64,000 bases of DNA from Helopsaltes ochotensis (lineage: Eukaryota; Chordata; Aves; Passeriformes; Locustellidae): positions 613,500-677,499 of the forward strand of contig VXBM01000057.1 in NCBI GenBank assembly GCA_013400155.1, given 5' to 3'. Shown piece by piece: positions 35,601-46,340 of this stretch. The position numbers were made by a program, and so were the translations under genes. The notes below the pieces were generated by a model that worked only from the letters and a program-made list of their open reading frames with translations, did not search any database and was not told the origin of the DNA. Every line of letters starts with the position of its first letter. Position 1 is the stretch's first letter.

Positions 35601-38300
35601 TATGCTCTTCTCTCTGACATTGCCTGTCCATTATGCTTGGAATGGAAGTCACTAAGCTCTTGTCCCTGTATGGATCTGCACGAAAATTGTCAGGACAGTA
35701 GTAGCTGTGGTCCAAAGCACAATTCTCTTAGTTCAAAGGAAAAGATGTCTGGGAAAATGCTGTATTTTGATTTTCTTGTTTATGAAGAAGGTACATAAAG
35801 GGTAAACAAAATGGGGGTTTTTTTGAACTGGTATGACTGGATAAATCCTGGCCCGGGTCAAAGTTCTCTCTCATCTTTCTCCTGGATCTCTCTCTCTTTG
35901 CTTCCATGACTACCTTCATCTGCTACTATAAACATCTCTACCAATATAGGTGGTTGCTGTTACATTTCATTTCTCCTGGCAATCTAAGCAAGAAGTAACT
36001 CAGATTCAAAAGATTATCCTTTGTAGCCATTTATCTTGCATGGCAAAGCGAGGCAAATGTAGTGGCATGCAGGATTAGTCTTGGAGTTTGCAGGCAGCCT
36101 CAAGTACAACATAAAATGATCTAAAACTTTCTAAGAACCATTTTGAAACCTTAAAGATGGTAATTTTCACATTACTCCTACTTGCTCAATAGTAGCAATG
36201 GTTACAGAGCATAAGATTTGGCTTGCTGGTCATGGATACCTTTCAGAAAGCAAGAGACATCTGCACTTTCCTGATCACAATGCTGAGAGCTGCTTGTGAG
36301 GATGGCAGTACCCACACATGAGGAAAGCAGTTGTGAACTCTGCACATCTGTGTCTCTGTGTATATCTTGTGTGTGTGTGTCTCCATTTCCAGCACAGGAG
36401 AGAATCCAACAATATTTCACCCAAATGAGAAATGTTATTCTGCAAATTAAAGCCACGCAGTGCCTGGTTTTGTCTTTATTTATGCCTTTCTATTTCCTTC
36501 TCTGCTGACATGGGTGCAGATGCCGGGAAGCACTGAAGGACATAATTGGCGTTGTGAAAAATTATTGGGAAGCCAGGACGTTCCCTTGCAGTGATCCCCC
36601 CCTTCTCTTTCCCATCTGTCACCATCTAATGTGACAAAGTTTTTATCGGGCATTGAGGCAGAGGAGATTAAAAGTAAATACTGCAATCAGGAAGCAGCTG
36701 GGGGGAAAATGTAACACATTTCACACTAAGCTGAACAGCTCATCAACTTAGCCTTGTATATCTACGGTGGATGAGAGGGAGGGAGGGCTGCCGGGGGATG
36801 GTGTGGTTCAACATGCTTCTCCACACTGGGAGCCTGAAGAGGATCCTGTACAAACAGGACTTGTGCTTTCTGGCACTTGCTTGCTTTGGGAAGGAAGAAG
36901 CCTCAGGAACCCTGTAGTTCTCCATTTACTTTTGCAACAAGTTCCTGTATAACACTGTTTTCTCAGTCCTCAGTTCATGTATTTTTGGACTCTCTTCCTG
37001 CTTTAGTGATGATCTGGGTGCTACCATGTCCTGTTCAGCTAGGAGGGCTTTGCTAGACATCTATCTTTGGCTGTTGTGGGCATCCAGATGCCATGCCATC
37101 TCTGGGGAGCTGCAGGATGAAAAGTTTGTTGGCTAAATGGGAGATACTACAGGCAGATACAATAATTTTTCAGGTTTATGAAACTGGACACTGAGATATT
37201 TAGTATGCACTGCTCTGAGCACTGTTATATTATGTCCAAACTGATCTGCCTACAAAGGCCAAGAAACTGAAAACTTTGTATCATATTGCTTTATTCTTAT
37301 TTGTTTACATAAAACTTAAGGTTGTTGAGCACTACCAGTCATATTTTCTTCTTGCAAAGCTTTTGGAATATTTGTTTTCATTCCCAAAAATGTTGCCTAC
37401 TTCTTCATTTTCTGCTGTGATGGTATCACTTGAACTCAGTGCTGTTCAACATGAATAGGCTGGTGCATGTGGAGGACTGTAAGAATCTTCTCCTTATCCC
37501 TAGGAAAAACAAAACTTTGAAAAGCGGTGCAGGCTCCCCTAGTATCCCTGCTCCTGTGAATGTGTCGCCTGCTATGGAAGGTTAGGATCCTCCTAGTTCA
37601 GGAGAATCTCAGTCTCCAGCATTTGTGTGGTCCTTGGCTTTATAGCTGAGTGCCAATAAAATCTAATCTCTGTCATTTTGGCTGTCATTTCCTGTAAGGC
37701 ATTTTTTTCTTCAATTTTGCTGGGAAATCCCTGTTTCTTTAATTAATTTTATGTGATTTCCTTAATTTACAATTACTTTGTCATTTTCATGTCACTTACT
37801 CTTCAGTGTTGATGAGATGTCCTGTCACTGTTGACAAGTTTTCTAAGGATAAAGAAATCCTAAAATCTTTACAGCTACTTGCTGAACAGTTAAATTGAAC
37901 AGTGTCTCCTAAGGTGGAGGTCCTTTTGCTGTGCTTGGTAATCTTTCAGGATTTCTAAAACTGTAGACAGCCTTGGCTCTGAGGTAAGTTGTTGTAGCTC
38001 TTGTAGTTTGTTTATTTGTGGTTTTTTAGTGCTGATTTTCAGTTTCCAAACACTCCTGGTGCAGCTATGGTGGGGAGCCACCTGGTTTGGCCTTATGTTG
38101 CCTTTTGGTGCCCTGCTCTGCTGGTGTCACTCTGGGGCCATCCAGCTAGAAAAACTTAACCAGGTTGTAGAACATATGCCAGCAGTATGTATTTTGTCTG
38201 TATAATAACATTTTCATTATTGGCTAAGGAACCCTTTTATCTCTGTAGTGTGAAGGTAATGAGGTAAGGATGTCAAGGTGAGAAACTTGATGTGATCTAA
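32637..38300. other. Gene-poor stretch with a possible conserved block at 36420-36760
   Basis: No gene recognised. A minus-strand open segment at 34515-34693 ends at a consensus donor but is unsupported otherwise. 36420-36760 is repeat-free with a composition unlike the neutral surroundings. Confidence 0.45.
36420..36760. promoter_or_regulatory. Candidate conserved non-coding element
   Basis: A low-repeat block with preserved CpGs, homopurine/pyrimidine patches and homeodomain-like words (AATTATTGGG near 36571, GATTAAAAG near 36665). There is no ORF consistent with an exon. The call rests only on texture and is weak. Confidence 0.25.
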
Positions 38301-38912
38301 CAATGTGCACTTGAAGCCCAGAAAGCCAAAGGTCTCCTGGCTGCATCAAAGGCAGGGTGCCCAGTGCTCTTCTACTCTGCTCTCCTGGGACCCACCAGGA
38401 GTACTGCATCCAGACCTGGGGTCGTCAGCACAAGAAAGATGCAGACCAGTTAGAGAGGGCCCAGAGGAGGGCCATGAAGAGGTTGAGAAGGATGGAGCAC
38501 CTCTCCTATGAAGATGGGCTGAGAGAGTTGGGGTTGTTCAGTATGGAGAAGAGAAAGCTTTGAGGAGACCTTAGAGCAGCCTTCCAGTACCTAAGGGGGC
38601 TACAGGAAAGCTCAAGAGGGACTTTTTACAAGGGGATGTACTGATAAAACAAGGGAGAAGGGCTTTAAATTGAAAGAGGGTAGGTTTAGATTGGATATTA
38701 GAAAGGAAATCTCTGCTGTGAGGGTGGCGAGGCACTGAAACAGGTTGTCCAGAGAAACTGTGGATAGCACATTCCTGGAAGTGTTCATAGTCAGGTTGGA
38801 TGGGGCTCTGAGCAAGCTGGTCTAATGGAAGGTGTCACTGCCCATGGTAGGGGGTTGAAACTAGATGATCTTTAATATCCCTTCCAAACCAAACTATTCC
38901 GTGATTCTATGA
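38301..38912 (+). mobile_element. CR1 LINE, 5'-truncated, includes end of ORF2 and 3' UTR
   Basis: It begins inside the end of ORF2 (CAATGTGCACTTGAAGCCCA; reading toward LLCSPGTHQEYCIQTWG). It continues with GAGGAGGGCCATGAAGAGG, a CACCTCTCCTATGAAGATGG block and GGGGTTGTTCAGTATGGAGA, and ends GTGATTCTATGA, the avian CR1 terminus. Frameshifts break the ORF2 remnant. It is longer and better preserved than the 32.2-kb copy. Confidence 0.94.
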
Positions 38913-40905
38913 TTTACAATAAGGCAAAGGGCCATTATTATATTTTCTTCAGTATCCCTGCATTATAAAAAGTAGGTAACTTACTGAGATTTTTTTTTCC
39001 TGTAGCTCATATGAGATCAGTAACTGCTTACTAGTGTTTGGCAGCTAAATTCTCATAGTACTGTCTGTAACAAGCAAATACCAGCCCTCATTATGGACAA
39101 CTCATATGCTCTTCTATTGATGCAATTGTATGCTTTATCTTAGGTCAGTGAGCCTTGATCTGGTCTTCTATGTCATTGTTTCTCCAAACATCTGAAAGGC
39201 ACTGTCATCTTACAGTCTTACAGAACTGGAAGCCTTACTCTTAGTCTTTCCTCTCATACTGGCATCAGAGCCAGGAGGAGAAAAAGGAGCCATTGTCATA
39301 CAGAACGTAAGATACAGAGAAAATAAAATGAGGAGGGAGGACGCTGGGGAAAGTGCTGGATGGGCAGAGGAATGTGTGTAGGAAAGATCAGACTGGACCA
39401 TGAAGCCATCTAAGGATGGAAGGTTTCAGTACCTACAACCTCCTTAAAACCTCATTTGATGTCCAGAAGATTTTACATCTTTTGGTATTGTGTAAGGTAT
39501 TGGGCAAGCTGCTAGAGCTGACCAAAATAGAGATGGGACACACATAACTTGGAGACTGACAGCATTGGCCTTAACTTGTCAAGAAATTGATGGATAAATC
39601 CTCCCATGTTTTCCACCTGCCCCAGGAACGCATGTTACACAGGACCTTTCAGGCTGATGCTGTCAATCCTCTAGAAGGATTTTTTTGCCCTGTTTTAACC
39701 TGTGCCATATTTCTTTTTAGCTCTGATATTAATAAAAAATATGGCAAATGGTCCATAATGTAATAAAGGAGGGAAAGATTTTTTTTATCTTTTTGTTTTT
39801 GACTGTACTTATTGTGCAATATGTCAGCATGCTAATTCTGATAGGCCAAGAAAGAAAAGACAATGGTCAACAGCTGGAAGTTTTTTGTAATTCTAGCACT
39901 AGATTATTACCTTTTACATTCAAATATCTATGAGCTATTTCTTTTTGTGTTCCAAGAGAACAAATTTTGGTTAAAATCCCTGTGAAGGTGGGTGTCTCAC
40001 CCACATTGGATAATTTGGCATGAGTTGGTCTTTCGTCAGATTAGAACCAGCATTTCAGAAGTGATATGGTGGAGAAAAGGTACATACTCAGCTTACACCA
40101 TGGCAAGAGCCATGTCTGGTAAGAGCCACTGTTGCCATCTCACTTTCACAGGCACCATATTTATTAGAGAATCTCTGGGGTTTTTTTGTTTGTTTGTTTG
40201 TTTTTTTTTCAATGCACCTCAATTCTCTGACAAAGTCATGGGGGTAGAGATTGTGTTGCTTCTTTAAAGCATTTAGATTGGGTAGACAAAATATTTGATT
40301 ACCTATCATCTCAGTCATTAATTCCCTGCTTCACTCTGTTTCCCTTACATTTGGAAATGTAAAGGCTAGATCCCTGATGTGGGATGCCCTTTTGATGGAG
40401 ACAACAGCATCTGATCAACTTGGGCACATACCTGGTGCATTTCTTTTCCCACTCCAAGTTAAACAGAGGAGAAGGGAACTGGATGATTCTCTTCAAAATA
40501 TTAGTGCAGAGCATCATATTGTGGCTAAATATTTGCTCAAATTTTTTGCCAGGAAATTTGCCTGAGCATTCCTCCTGTTTAATTTTTTTGCAATCCTTAA
40601 AAAGTGCAAACAACCTATATTAATGGCTACTGATATTTCATTGCTGGTAGTTTTCTGTTCAATAGATTTTTTTTTTTTTAAACCAGAAGGAATGGATGGT
40701 TTTTAGCAGCTACTGCCTGAGGATGTTGTCATGTGATCAGGCAGACTCAGCTCTGGGTTTTGTTCTCTCCAAGGAATGCTTTACTGCAAGAAGCCTTATT
40801 AGAAGTAGTGCAGAAAATAGCATTTTCTAGAGTTAGGTGGATGTTCTCCTGCCAAAGATTCTGCCTTTTGAATAAGACAGAGAACTGAAGTTCTGAACTC
40901 TTTCA
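38913..40905. other. Non-coding stretch, nothing recognised
   Basis: ORFs of up to 100 codons at 40311-40613 (minus) and 39992-40267 (plus) show no domain pattern. A GTTT repeat lies at 40177-40209. Confidence 0.5.
40177..40209. repeat. (GTTT)n / T-rich simple repeat
   Basis: A T7 run, four GTTT units, then a T-run. Confidence 0.85.
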
Positions 40906-40909
40906 TATT

Positions 40910-41330
40910 TTTAAAAGTGTTTCCTGACTCTCTGCTGGGTGTATTGCTCGTGCTTTGTTTGGGCAATACCAAGTACTGTGATGAAATGCAAGTAACTCAA
41001 TGGGATTTATACGAGCTTATGAAGCGGAGAATAAACCCCATAGTTTGCACAGTAAATCAATTTGTAAAGTGCTTTGGGATCTTTCTGGATGAAAGGCCCT
41101 ATATAAATGTAAGCCATGACCATTCATCATTATTGAATATGAAATAGAGATATACACTCTATCAAGCTAGAAGCAATAGGCTTGGTCTCATGATTGCTCA
41201 CAGGACCCAATCAGTCATCAGATCACGACATAATGCAGCTAGAATAAAAAAAGAAAACCCACAGCAAATCATTTCAAGCAATGCAATTAATGGGCATCCA
41301 GTATAAATAGTGATCTCGGTCAGGAAGACT
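40910..41330 (+). promoter_or_regulatory. Candidate conserved element containing an ancient SINE/LINE-like tail
   Basis: Bases 41063-41113 read GTAAAGTGCTTTGGGATCTT, then GGATGAAAGGCCCTATATAA, then ATG and a short ATT-rich tail. This matches the 3' tail that I recall for ancient vertebrate SINEs of the AmnSINE1/DeuSINE group and their LINE partners, in which a CTTTGGGATCC...GATGAAAGGCGCTATATAAATG block precedes ATT repeats. Such elements are hundreds of millions of years old, so a readable copy suggests selection. Flanking DNA to 41330 is also free of younger repeats. The subfamily name is uncertain. Confidence 0.5.
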
Positions 41331-42934
41331 GGGCTTTTCCTGAGCAGTAGAGCTGATGCCAGAGGGTTGGCAGGGGAAGGAAAGATTCCTCACCAGCAGT
41401 GCACTATATAAACCTACAGCTAGATAAGAAAACATTGTATCTATGCTTTTTAGGACTGGCTTTCCGTTTGGGAAATGAAACAGAAAAAGGTTTTGTAAAG
41501 AAATTGTTAGCTTTTATTCTACAATGAGCCACAGAGATGTTTGTTTTTTGCATCGAGTTGTGGTGCAGGCACCTAGTGTTGTCACCTAAGCTTGGTTGTC
41601 ATATGTAGCATCCATGACTCCTGCAATGCGACATGCACATGCATGGCAGGGTATGTAATCTGGTTCTGCTGCTTATCCTTGAAGATACCGACTGCTGTCA
41701 TGTGCTCTGTTTTGTGACAATTAAGTCAAAACAGAGGCTGCTCCAGTCCTCTGCTTCAAGAGCCAAGCAAACGGAGGGATTTCTTCACTTGTGCTGGAGT
41801 TCTTTCTGTCTGTATATTTGCCTTCTGAGGCAAGGCAATACTATGTATGAACTTCCCCTCCTCCTCCTTTCTGTTGTGATGCCATGGATATATTATACTC
41901 ACGTTTGCTGTTTGGGGTTTTTTTTGTTACGTAAGAGAGATTGAGCTTATATGAAATATCAGGAAGGAAGTGAAAACTGAAATAAGAAATATGAAGGATC
42001 TCATTTCATAAAATCTGTCTTACCACAGATCACCTTATGAAGAATGGGAAATTCCCATCAGCTGTTCCATTGTCATGAGCACCAAGCTGCAGCCTCAGAT
42101 TGTATATAGTCTATAGTGCCCTATATTGTCGCCTGCAGCTATCTTGATCTCTAGTACAGGCTTGCAGCCTGACATGTTCTGAAATCACTAGATGGAGCAG
42201 ATACAGACTACCCTCTTAGACTACCCTTCTGTGCCAGAGGTGCTGCTAGCACAATTCAATATCCCATCAGAAGTATGACTGGGGAAGACAGGTGGAAAAG
42301 CCTGCTTGTCATCACTGCTCCATATTGTGGTGTCCTTTCTGGAGAGCTAGACTGTTTTCTATTGCTTTCTTGACAAGACAGGCCATCTTTCTTCCCCTGT
42401 TCTCTCTGTTCATTTAAACTCATGGTGAGAAGATGAGTGGAATGCTGAACTCATAACCTTTCCTCCACTGCTCACTCTCCAGCCTTGGCTTTGAACTAGA
42501 TACGGTGAACCAGAGACCTTTCTCTTGCCCACAGGCTAGAGATTATGGTGCAAGGATGTATCCCTTTTGCTTCCTTTGACTCTGGTAACAAATATTTGGA
42601 CGTTGTTTCCTCTCCCCAGTGGAGCACAGATGATCAGGCTGTCCTGCTGCATCTGGTCCATGAGACCTCAGAGTAGGCAAAGGTTATGTCATCTGACACA
42701 ACCATTTAGGAGTCAGATACTGGATTAGGAAAAAAGAAAAGTAGGAGGTGGAGGAATACAATTTGTAAATTATTCCTAAATATGCCCCAAATTGTCAGTT
42801 GCAAACAAATTCAGCTGCCCTCCCATCTGTTTTCTGTTCTGTACATGAGGTGTATTTACTACCATTGAATTACAAATCACATGTTGATTTTGTGGTGTTG
42901 CTTAGGCATATCAAAAAGTGCATGTAATTTTTGC
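41331..42934. other. Non-coding stretch, nothing recognised
   Basis: No exon-like or repeat-like structure was identified. The ORF at 41633-41944 (+) is unremarkable. Confidence 0.5.
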
Positions 42935-43546
42935 AAGAAGTGTGGGTTAGAATCCGTATGATTAGAGAGCAGCTCTGCAGTAGAGGTACACAAGTTGTGA
43001 AAGCTGAGCACATACTAGGTTGTATTAATGGCATTTTATCCAGCAAATCAAGGAATGATTATTCCCTCTATTCAGCAATCACAGGACTGTACCTGTGGTG
43101 CTGTCTTCATTTTTGTACTTAGTATAGGTAAGATGTTGACAAAGCAGAGCAAGTCCAGCCAACAATGACAAAGGTGGTTAGAGGACTGGAGCACATGAGA
43201 GAAAATGAGAGACTAGAAGACCTAACTTTATTCAGCTAGGAAGAAAAAGCTAAAAGTGGTCTAATTGTAGTCTTCAACTGCCTAGTGGATAGTTAAGAAA
43301 AGACAGAGAGAGTCCCAGAGAAAGAATGAGAGGCAATGAATACAACCTGCAACAGGGGGTTATGACAGCTCTAAAGAAAAACTTCTTTGTAATGGGAGTG
43401 GTTATAGAGAGGCTGTGTTCTTCAGAAGAGACTCACAATATGCCCTAAGCAGTCTGATGTGAGTCTGAAGCTGGGCCTGCTTTGAGCAAGGGTTTGGATC
43501 AGAAGACCTCTAGGGTTCCTTTCCAGTCCTAACTCTGTGATTCTAA
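42935..43546 (+). mobile_element. Older CR1 LINE fragment, plus orientation
   Basis: CR1 landmarks are present in order but diverged: GCATTTTATCCAGCAAATCA (near 43031), a TCTATTCAGCAATCACAGGA segment, a TGACAAAGGTGGTTAGAGGA segment, GAACCTGCAACAGG-like wording near 43350, CAAGGGTTTGGATCAGAAGA (near 43487), and an end at CTAACTCTGTGATTCTAA. Internal deletions and substitutions suggest an older subfamily than the 32.2- and 38.3-kb copies. Confidence 0.85.
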
Positions 43547-43789
43547 GTGTGATTTATAAGACAATTACACTAAATTATGCAGTGAGCTAATTTGGAACAT
43601 AGCAGAGCAGACTAAAACTAGTTCTTTGCTTTAGCCAGAGAAGTAGACAAAGAGCTGAATGAGGTACATGAGTTTTGGTTCTTTAGCCTTCTCTTGGAAT
43701 GAAGCAGAAGAATATCCTGAAGAAAAGGCTCCCTGAAGTCAAGACATGCTTTATTGGTGTTATACAATGGGTTTTTCTTGATGGATGAT

Positions 43790-43986
43790 TGCATGTGTAT
43801 GAGCTGCCCTCATACACCTAGCCAATGATGAGTTTCAGTGGCATTAATTAGAACTAGAGGGGACAAGTGTGCCCCTGGGACTTTATTTGTGCTTGATAAC
43901 TACCTTAAAGAACTGACTAGCATAAATGAGGGGTCATAATCAGAGATTGAAATCCCTGTTCTGTAAAATGCCCTGCTGAACAGAGA
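43790..43986 (+). promoter_or_regulatory. Possible promoter / 5' UTR region of the 43987 exon
   Basis: A repeat-free block immediately upstream of the candidate signal-peptide exon, between two CR1 pieces. It carries a CCAAT-type word (GCCAATGATG, near 43822) and a homeodomain-type GGCATTAATTAG (near 43841). No TATA box at a convincing distance and no CpG island were seen. It matters only if the downstream exon is real. Confidence 0.2.
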
Positions 43987-44152
43987 ATGCCATGGAAGTT
44001 AGGCTTGCAGACATTGTTTAATGTCTTCTTGATTGTTTTTGTGCTGCTTTATTCTGTCCGAGGGAGTACAGAGTACCATAATCTTTCTTCAGTTCTGCTG
44101 ACTGAGAGAGCTTTTGAAAACCGAAATCCTGAAGGAGTGCCTGTAGTTAGTG
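43987..44152 (+). CDS. Candidate first coding exon: signal peptide of a small membrane protein
   Basis: The start codon has a fair context (AGAGAATGC) and the translation opens MPWKLGLQTLFNVFLIVFVL: a basic residue, then a long hydrophobic core, ending LYSVRGS, which looks like a cleavable signal peptide of about 26 residues. The next 28 residues are polar and include an NLS sequon (N32). The exon ends after 55 codons plus one base at TG/GTAAGT, a full-consensus donor, so the intron is phase 1. Reading through adds only six codons before a stop. A phase-matched exon with a transmembrane helix lies at 48343-48507. No family is recognised. T-rich random DNA can mimic signal peptides, so this needs transcript or conservation evidence. 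Confidence 0.33.
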
Positions 44153-44344
44153 GTAAGTTTCATGTAGTATGAGAAATGCATTTGTATTCTCTCTTTGTGA
44201 GTCTGTTTGCAAAGGTTCCACTTTTTTGCTTACCACTTTTAAAATAGTCTAGGTAGGACTTGGTCTTCTGCAAGCTGTGGCCAGCAATACATCTTGTGTC
44301 CTGGGATATTCGAAAGCATAAGGAAAACTTTCCTAGCGAGCCTG

Positions 44345-44510
44345 CTGCAGTGAAAAACATTACCCATAGATACGATGGAAATTCAATCCTTGGAAGTTTC
44401 CAAGACTCAACTAGACAAAGGCACAGCTGACAAGCTCTAGTGATGGTAGATGTCCCACTTCATGACTGGACTAGATGTCCCACAAAGCTTCCCTTCAAAT
44501 GATTTGATGA
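44345..44510 (+). mobile_element. CR1 LINE 3' fragment
   Basis: GAAATTCAATCCTTGGAAGT, then TTTCCAAGACTCAACTAGAC, GGCACAGCTGACAAGC and a final CAAATGATTTGATGA match the last 160 bases of an old CR1 subfamily. It is probably a separate insertion from the 42.9-kb copy, which has its own 3' end. It would lie in the first intron of the candidate + strand gene. Confidence 0.7.
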
Positions 44511-46104
44511 GGTCACTGCATCATGACAATGCCTCCTCTCTCAAGACCCCTGTTCTCACAGGAAGAGCAGATATATTCACGGGGTAGCCAGGTGTCTTGT
44601 ATTAATGCTGCGAGGACTGCTTGAGCTGAGACAGGTGGCCTGTGCTGTACCTTGGGGCTGGCCTGGGGGCTTGCTGGAGAAGGTGTGAAGAAGGTGTGAA
44701 GGTGCTTTAGGTGCTGTATCTCTTTTCTTCTGGGAAACTGCTGGCTTGCTGCATCAGCTTGCCTATATATTCTTACTCTGTGTGTCAGAGGCATGGAGCC
44801 AGCAGCAGCCTTGGAAATTTCTAGAGAAGTCAGTGTGTGTTTCTCATAACCTTGCACTTTCTTCCCTTTCTTCCACTTCACTCTGGAGTTTTTGGCCTCA
44901 AGCTTAGAACCACCCTACAAAGATCAAACTCTAGTAGGGAGCAACAACCCATTCTCTCCTGGAGATCAAGAAAAATATGAAGGACCTATGATTCATCCAG
45001 AATAACAGACAATTGATGATGCACCACTAACTAGCCCTGCTGCTCTGAAGATACAATATTTAATGGGAAGACTAAGGCCTGTTGGAGACAACTAATTAAG
45101 CTGATAGATAACCTCTATGTCTGCTTAGTGAAATCAGTGTTGGTTCCACTACAACATCCTTGTCTGAGTGTGAGAGCAGCTCCTTACATTTTGGCTGGTG
45201 AAGGTAGAGAACTGGTTTAAAATGAGATTTTGGTTGAACTGGTAAATCCTTTTCATGGATACAAGTGTTTGTGTATTATTTTCAAGGTTTATAGGATGCT
45301 AGGTTTCATATGGATGAAAAAGTTTATATGGATCTATATGCTAGGTTTATATGGATGAAAAATTTCTCAAGTCATTGCCTGGATAATCAAAAACTAATTG
45401 TTAGGATGAGCTTCACTGCAGTGGTGTATTACTAAGGTTGCAAACAAACATGTTCTCCTGCTCTTCTTGGGTTTGATAGACAAAGCCATGGAGACTGGCT
45501 GACCTCATGTTGCTGGACCAACAGTGAATATGAGACCGGTTACTGTATCACAGACCTATTCCATTGTTTTGCTTTTGTACATTTCCACATTGTTACATTA
45601 CACAACTACCCCTTGGGTAGGATATGCCAACCCTTTCCAGGAGGAAGCATGATGGCTCTGCAGGGACACACATTCATGTGCAGTAGCTGTGCAGTTGCTG
45701 GCTGAGTGCTTACCCAGGTTTCACTTTAGGATCTCTGGAGAAACAGCCCAGAGTTCTCTGTGTTGCACTAACTTGAAAATATCTTTTTAGAAATTGGTTT
45801 CCACTGCACCATGCAAGAACTTCCCAGATCCTCCTGAGGCTGTGTGCACCAGTGCTCTCTGTGTGCCCTATGTACCAAGTGAGTCCAAGTGTGCTTCCCC
45901 TTTAGCCCACCCCTGCCTGTGACTGAGCTGTGGGACAGCGCATGTGCAAGTGCTCTTTTGCTTGTGATTACATGGCTTATTGCAAGAACATTCAAAGGAA
46001 GGTGAAGGAAATGTGATTGAATGATTTAACTGAGCCGTGCAGTGAGCACTGAAAGTTTGTCAGGCTTGAGGTCTTCCTCTTTTTAAAAAATAAACAAATT
46101 CAAG

Positions 46105-46340
46105 CATTGGTGAGCCACAGAAAAAAAACCCAAAAACNNNNNNNNNNNNNNNNNNNNNNNNNNNNNNNNNNNNNNNNNNNNNNNNNNNNNNNNNNNNNNN
46201 NNNNNNNNNNNNNNNNNNNNNNNNNNNNNNNNNNNNNNNNNNNNNNNNNNNNNNNNNNNNNNNNNNAAACCACCAAAAACCACAAAAACCACCAAAAAAA
46301 CCAAAACAAAAACCCCCCAAACAAACCACCAAACCCAAAC
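46105..46340. repeat. A/C-rich low-complexity tract around an assembly gap
   Basis: AAAAAAAACCCAAAAAC before the gap and repeated ACCACCAAAAACC-type units after it suggest the missing 129 bases are the same simple sequence. ORFs across it (W/F/G-rich on the minus strand) are artefacts. Confidence 0.85.
46138..46266. other. Assembly gap (129 N)
   Basis: A run of N inside an A/C-rich simple repeat. Confidence 0.99.

Noticed and set aside
38305..38563. Plus-strand ORFs of 68 codons
   Set aside because: CR1 ORF2/3' UTR remnants.
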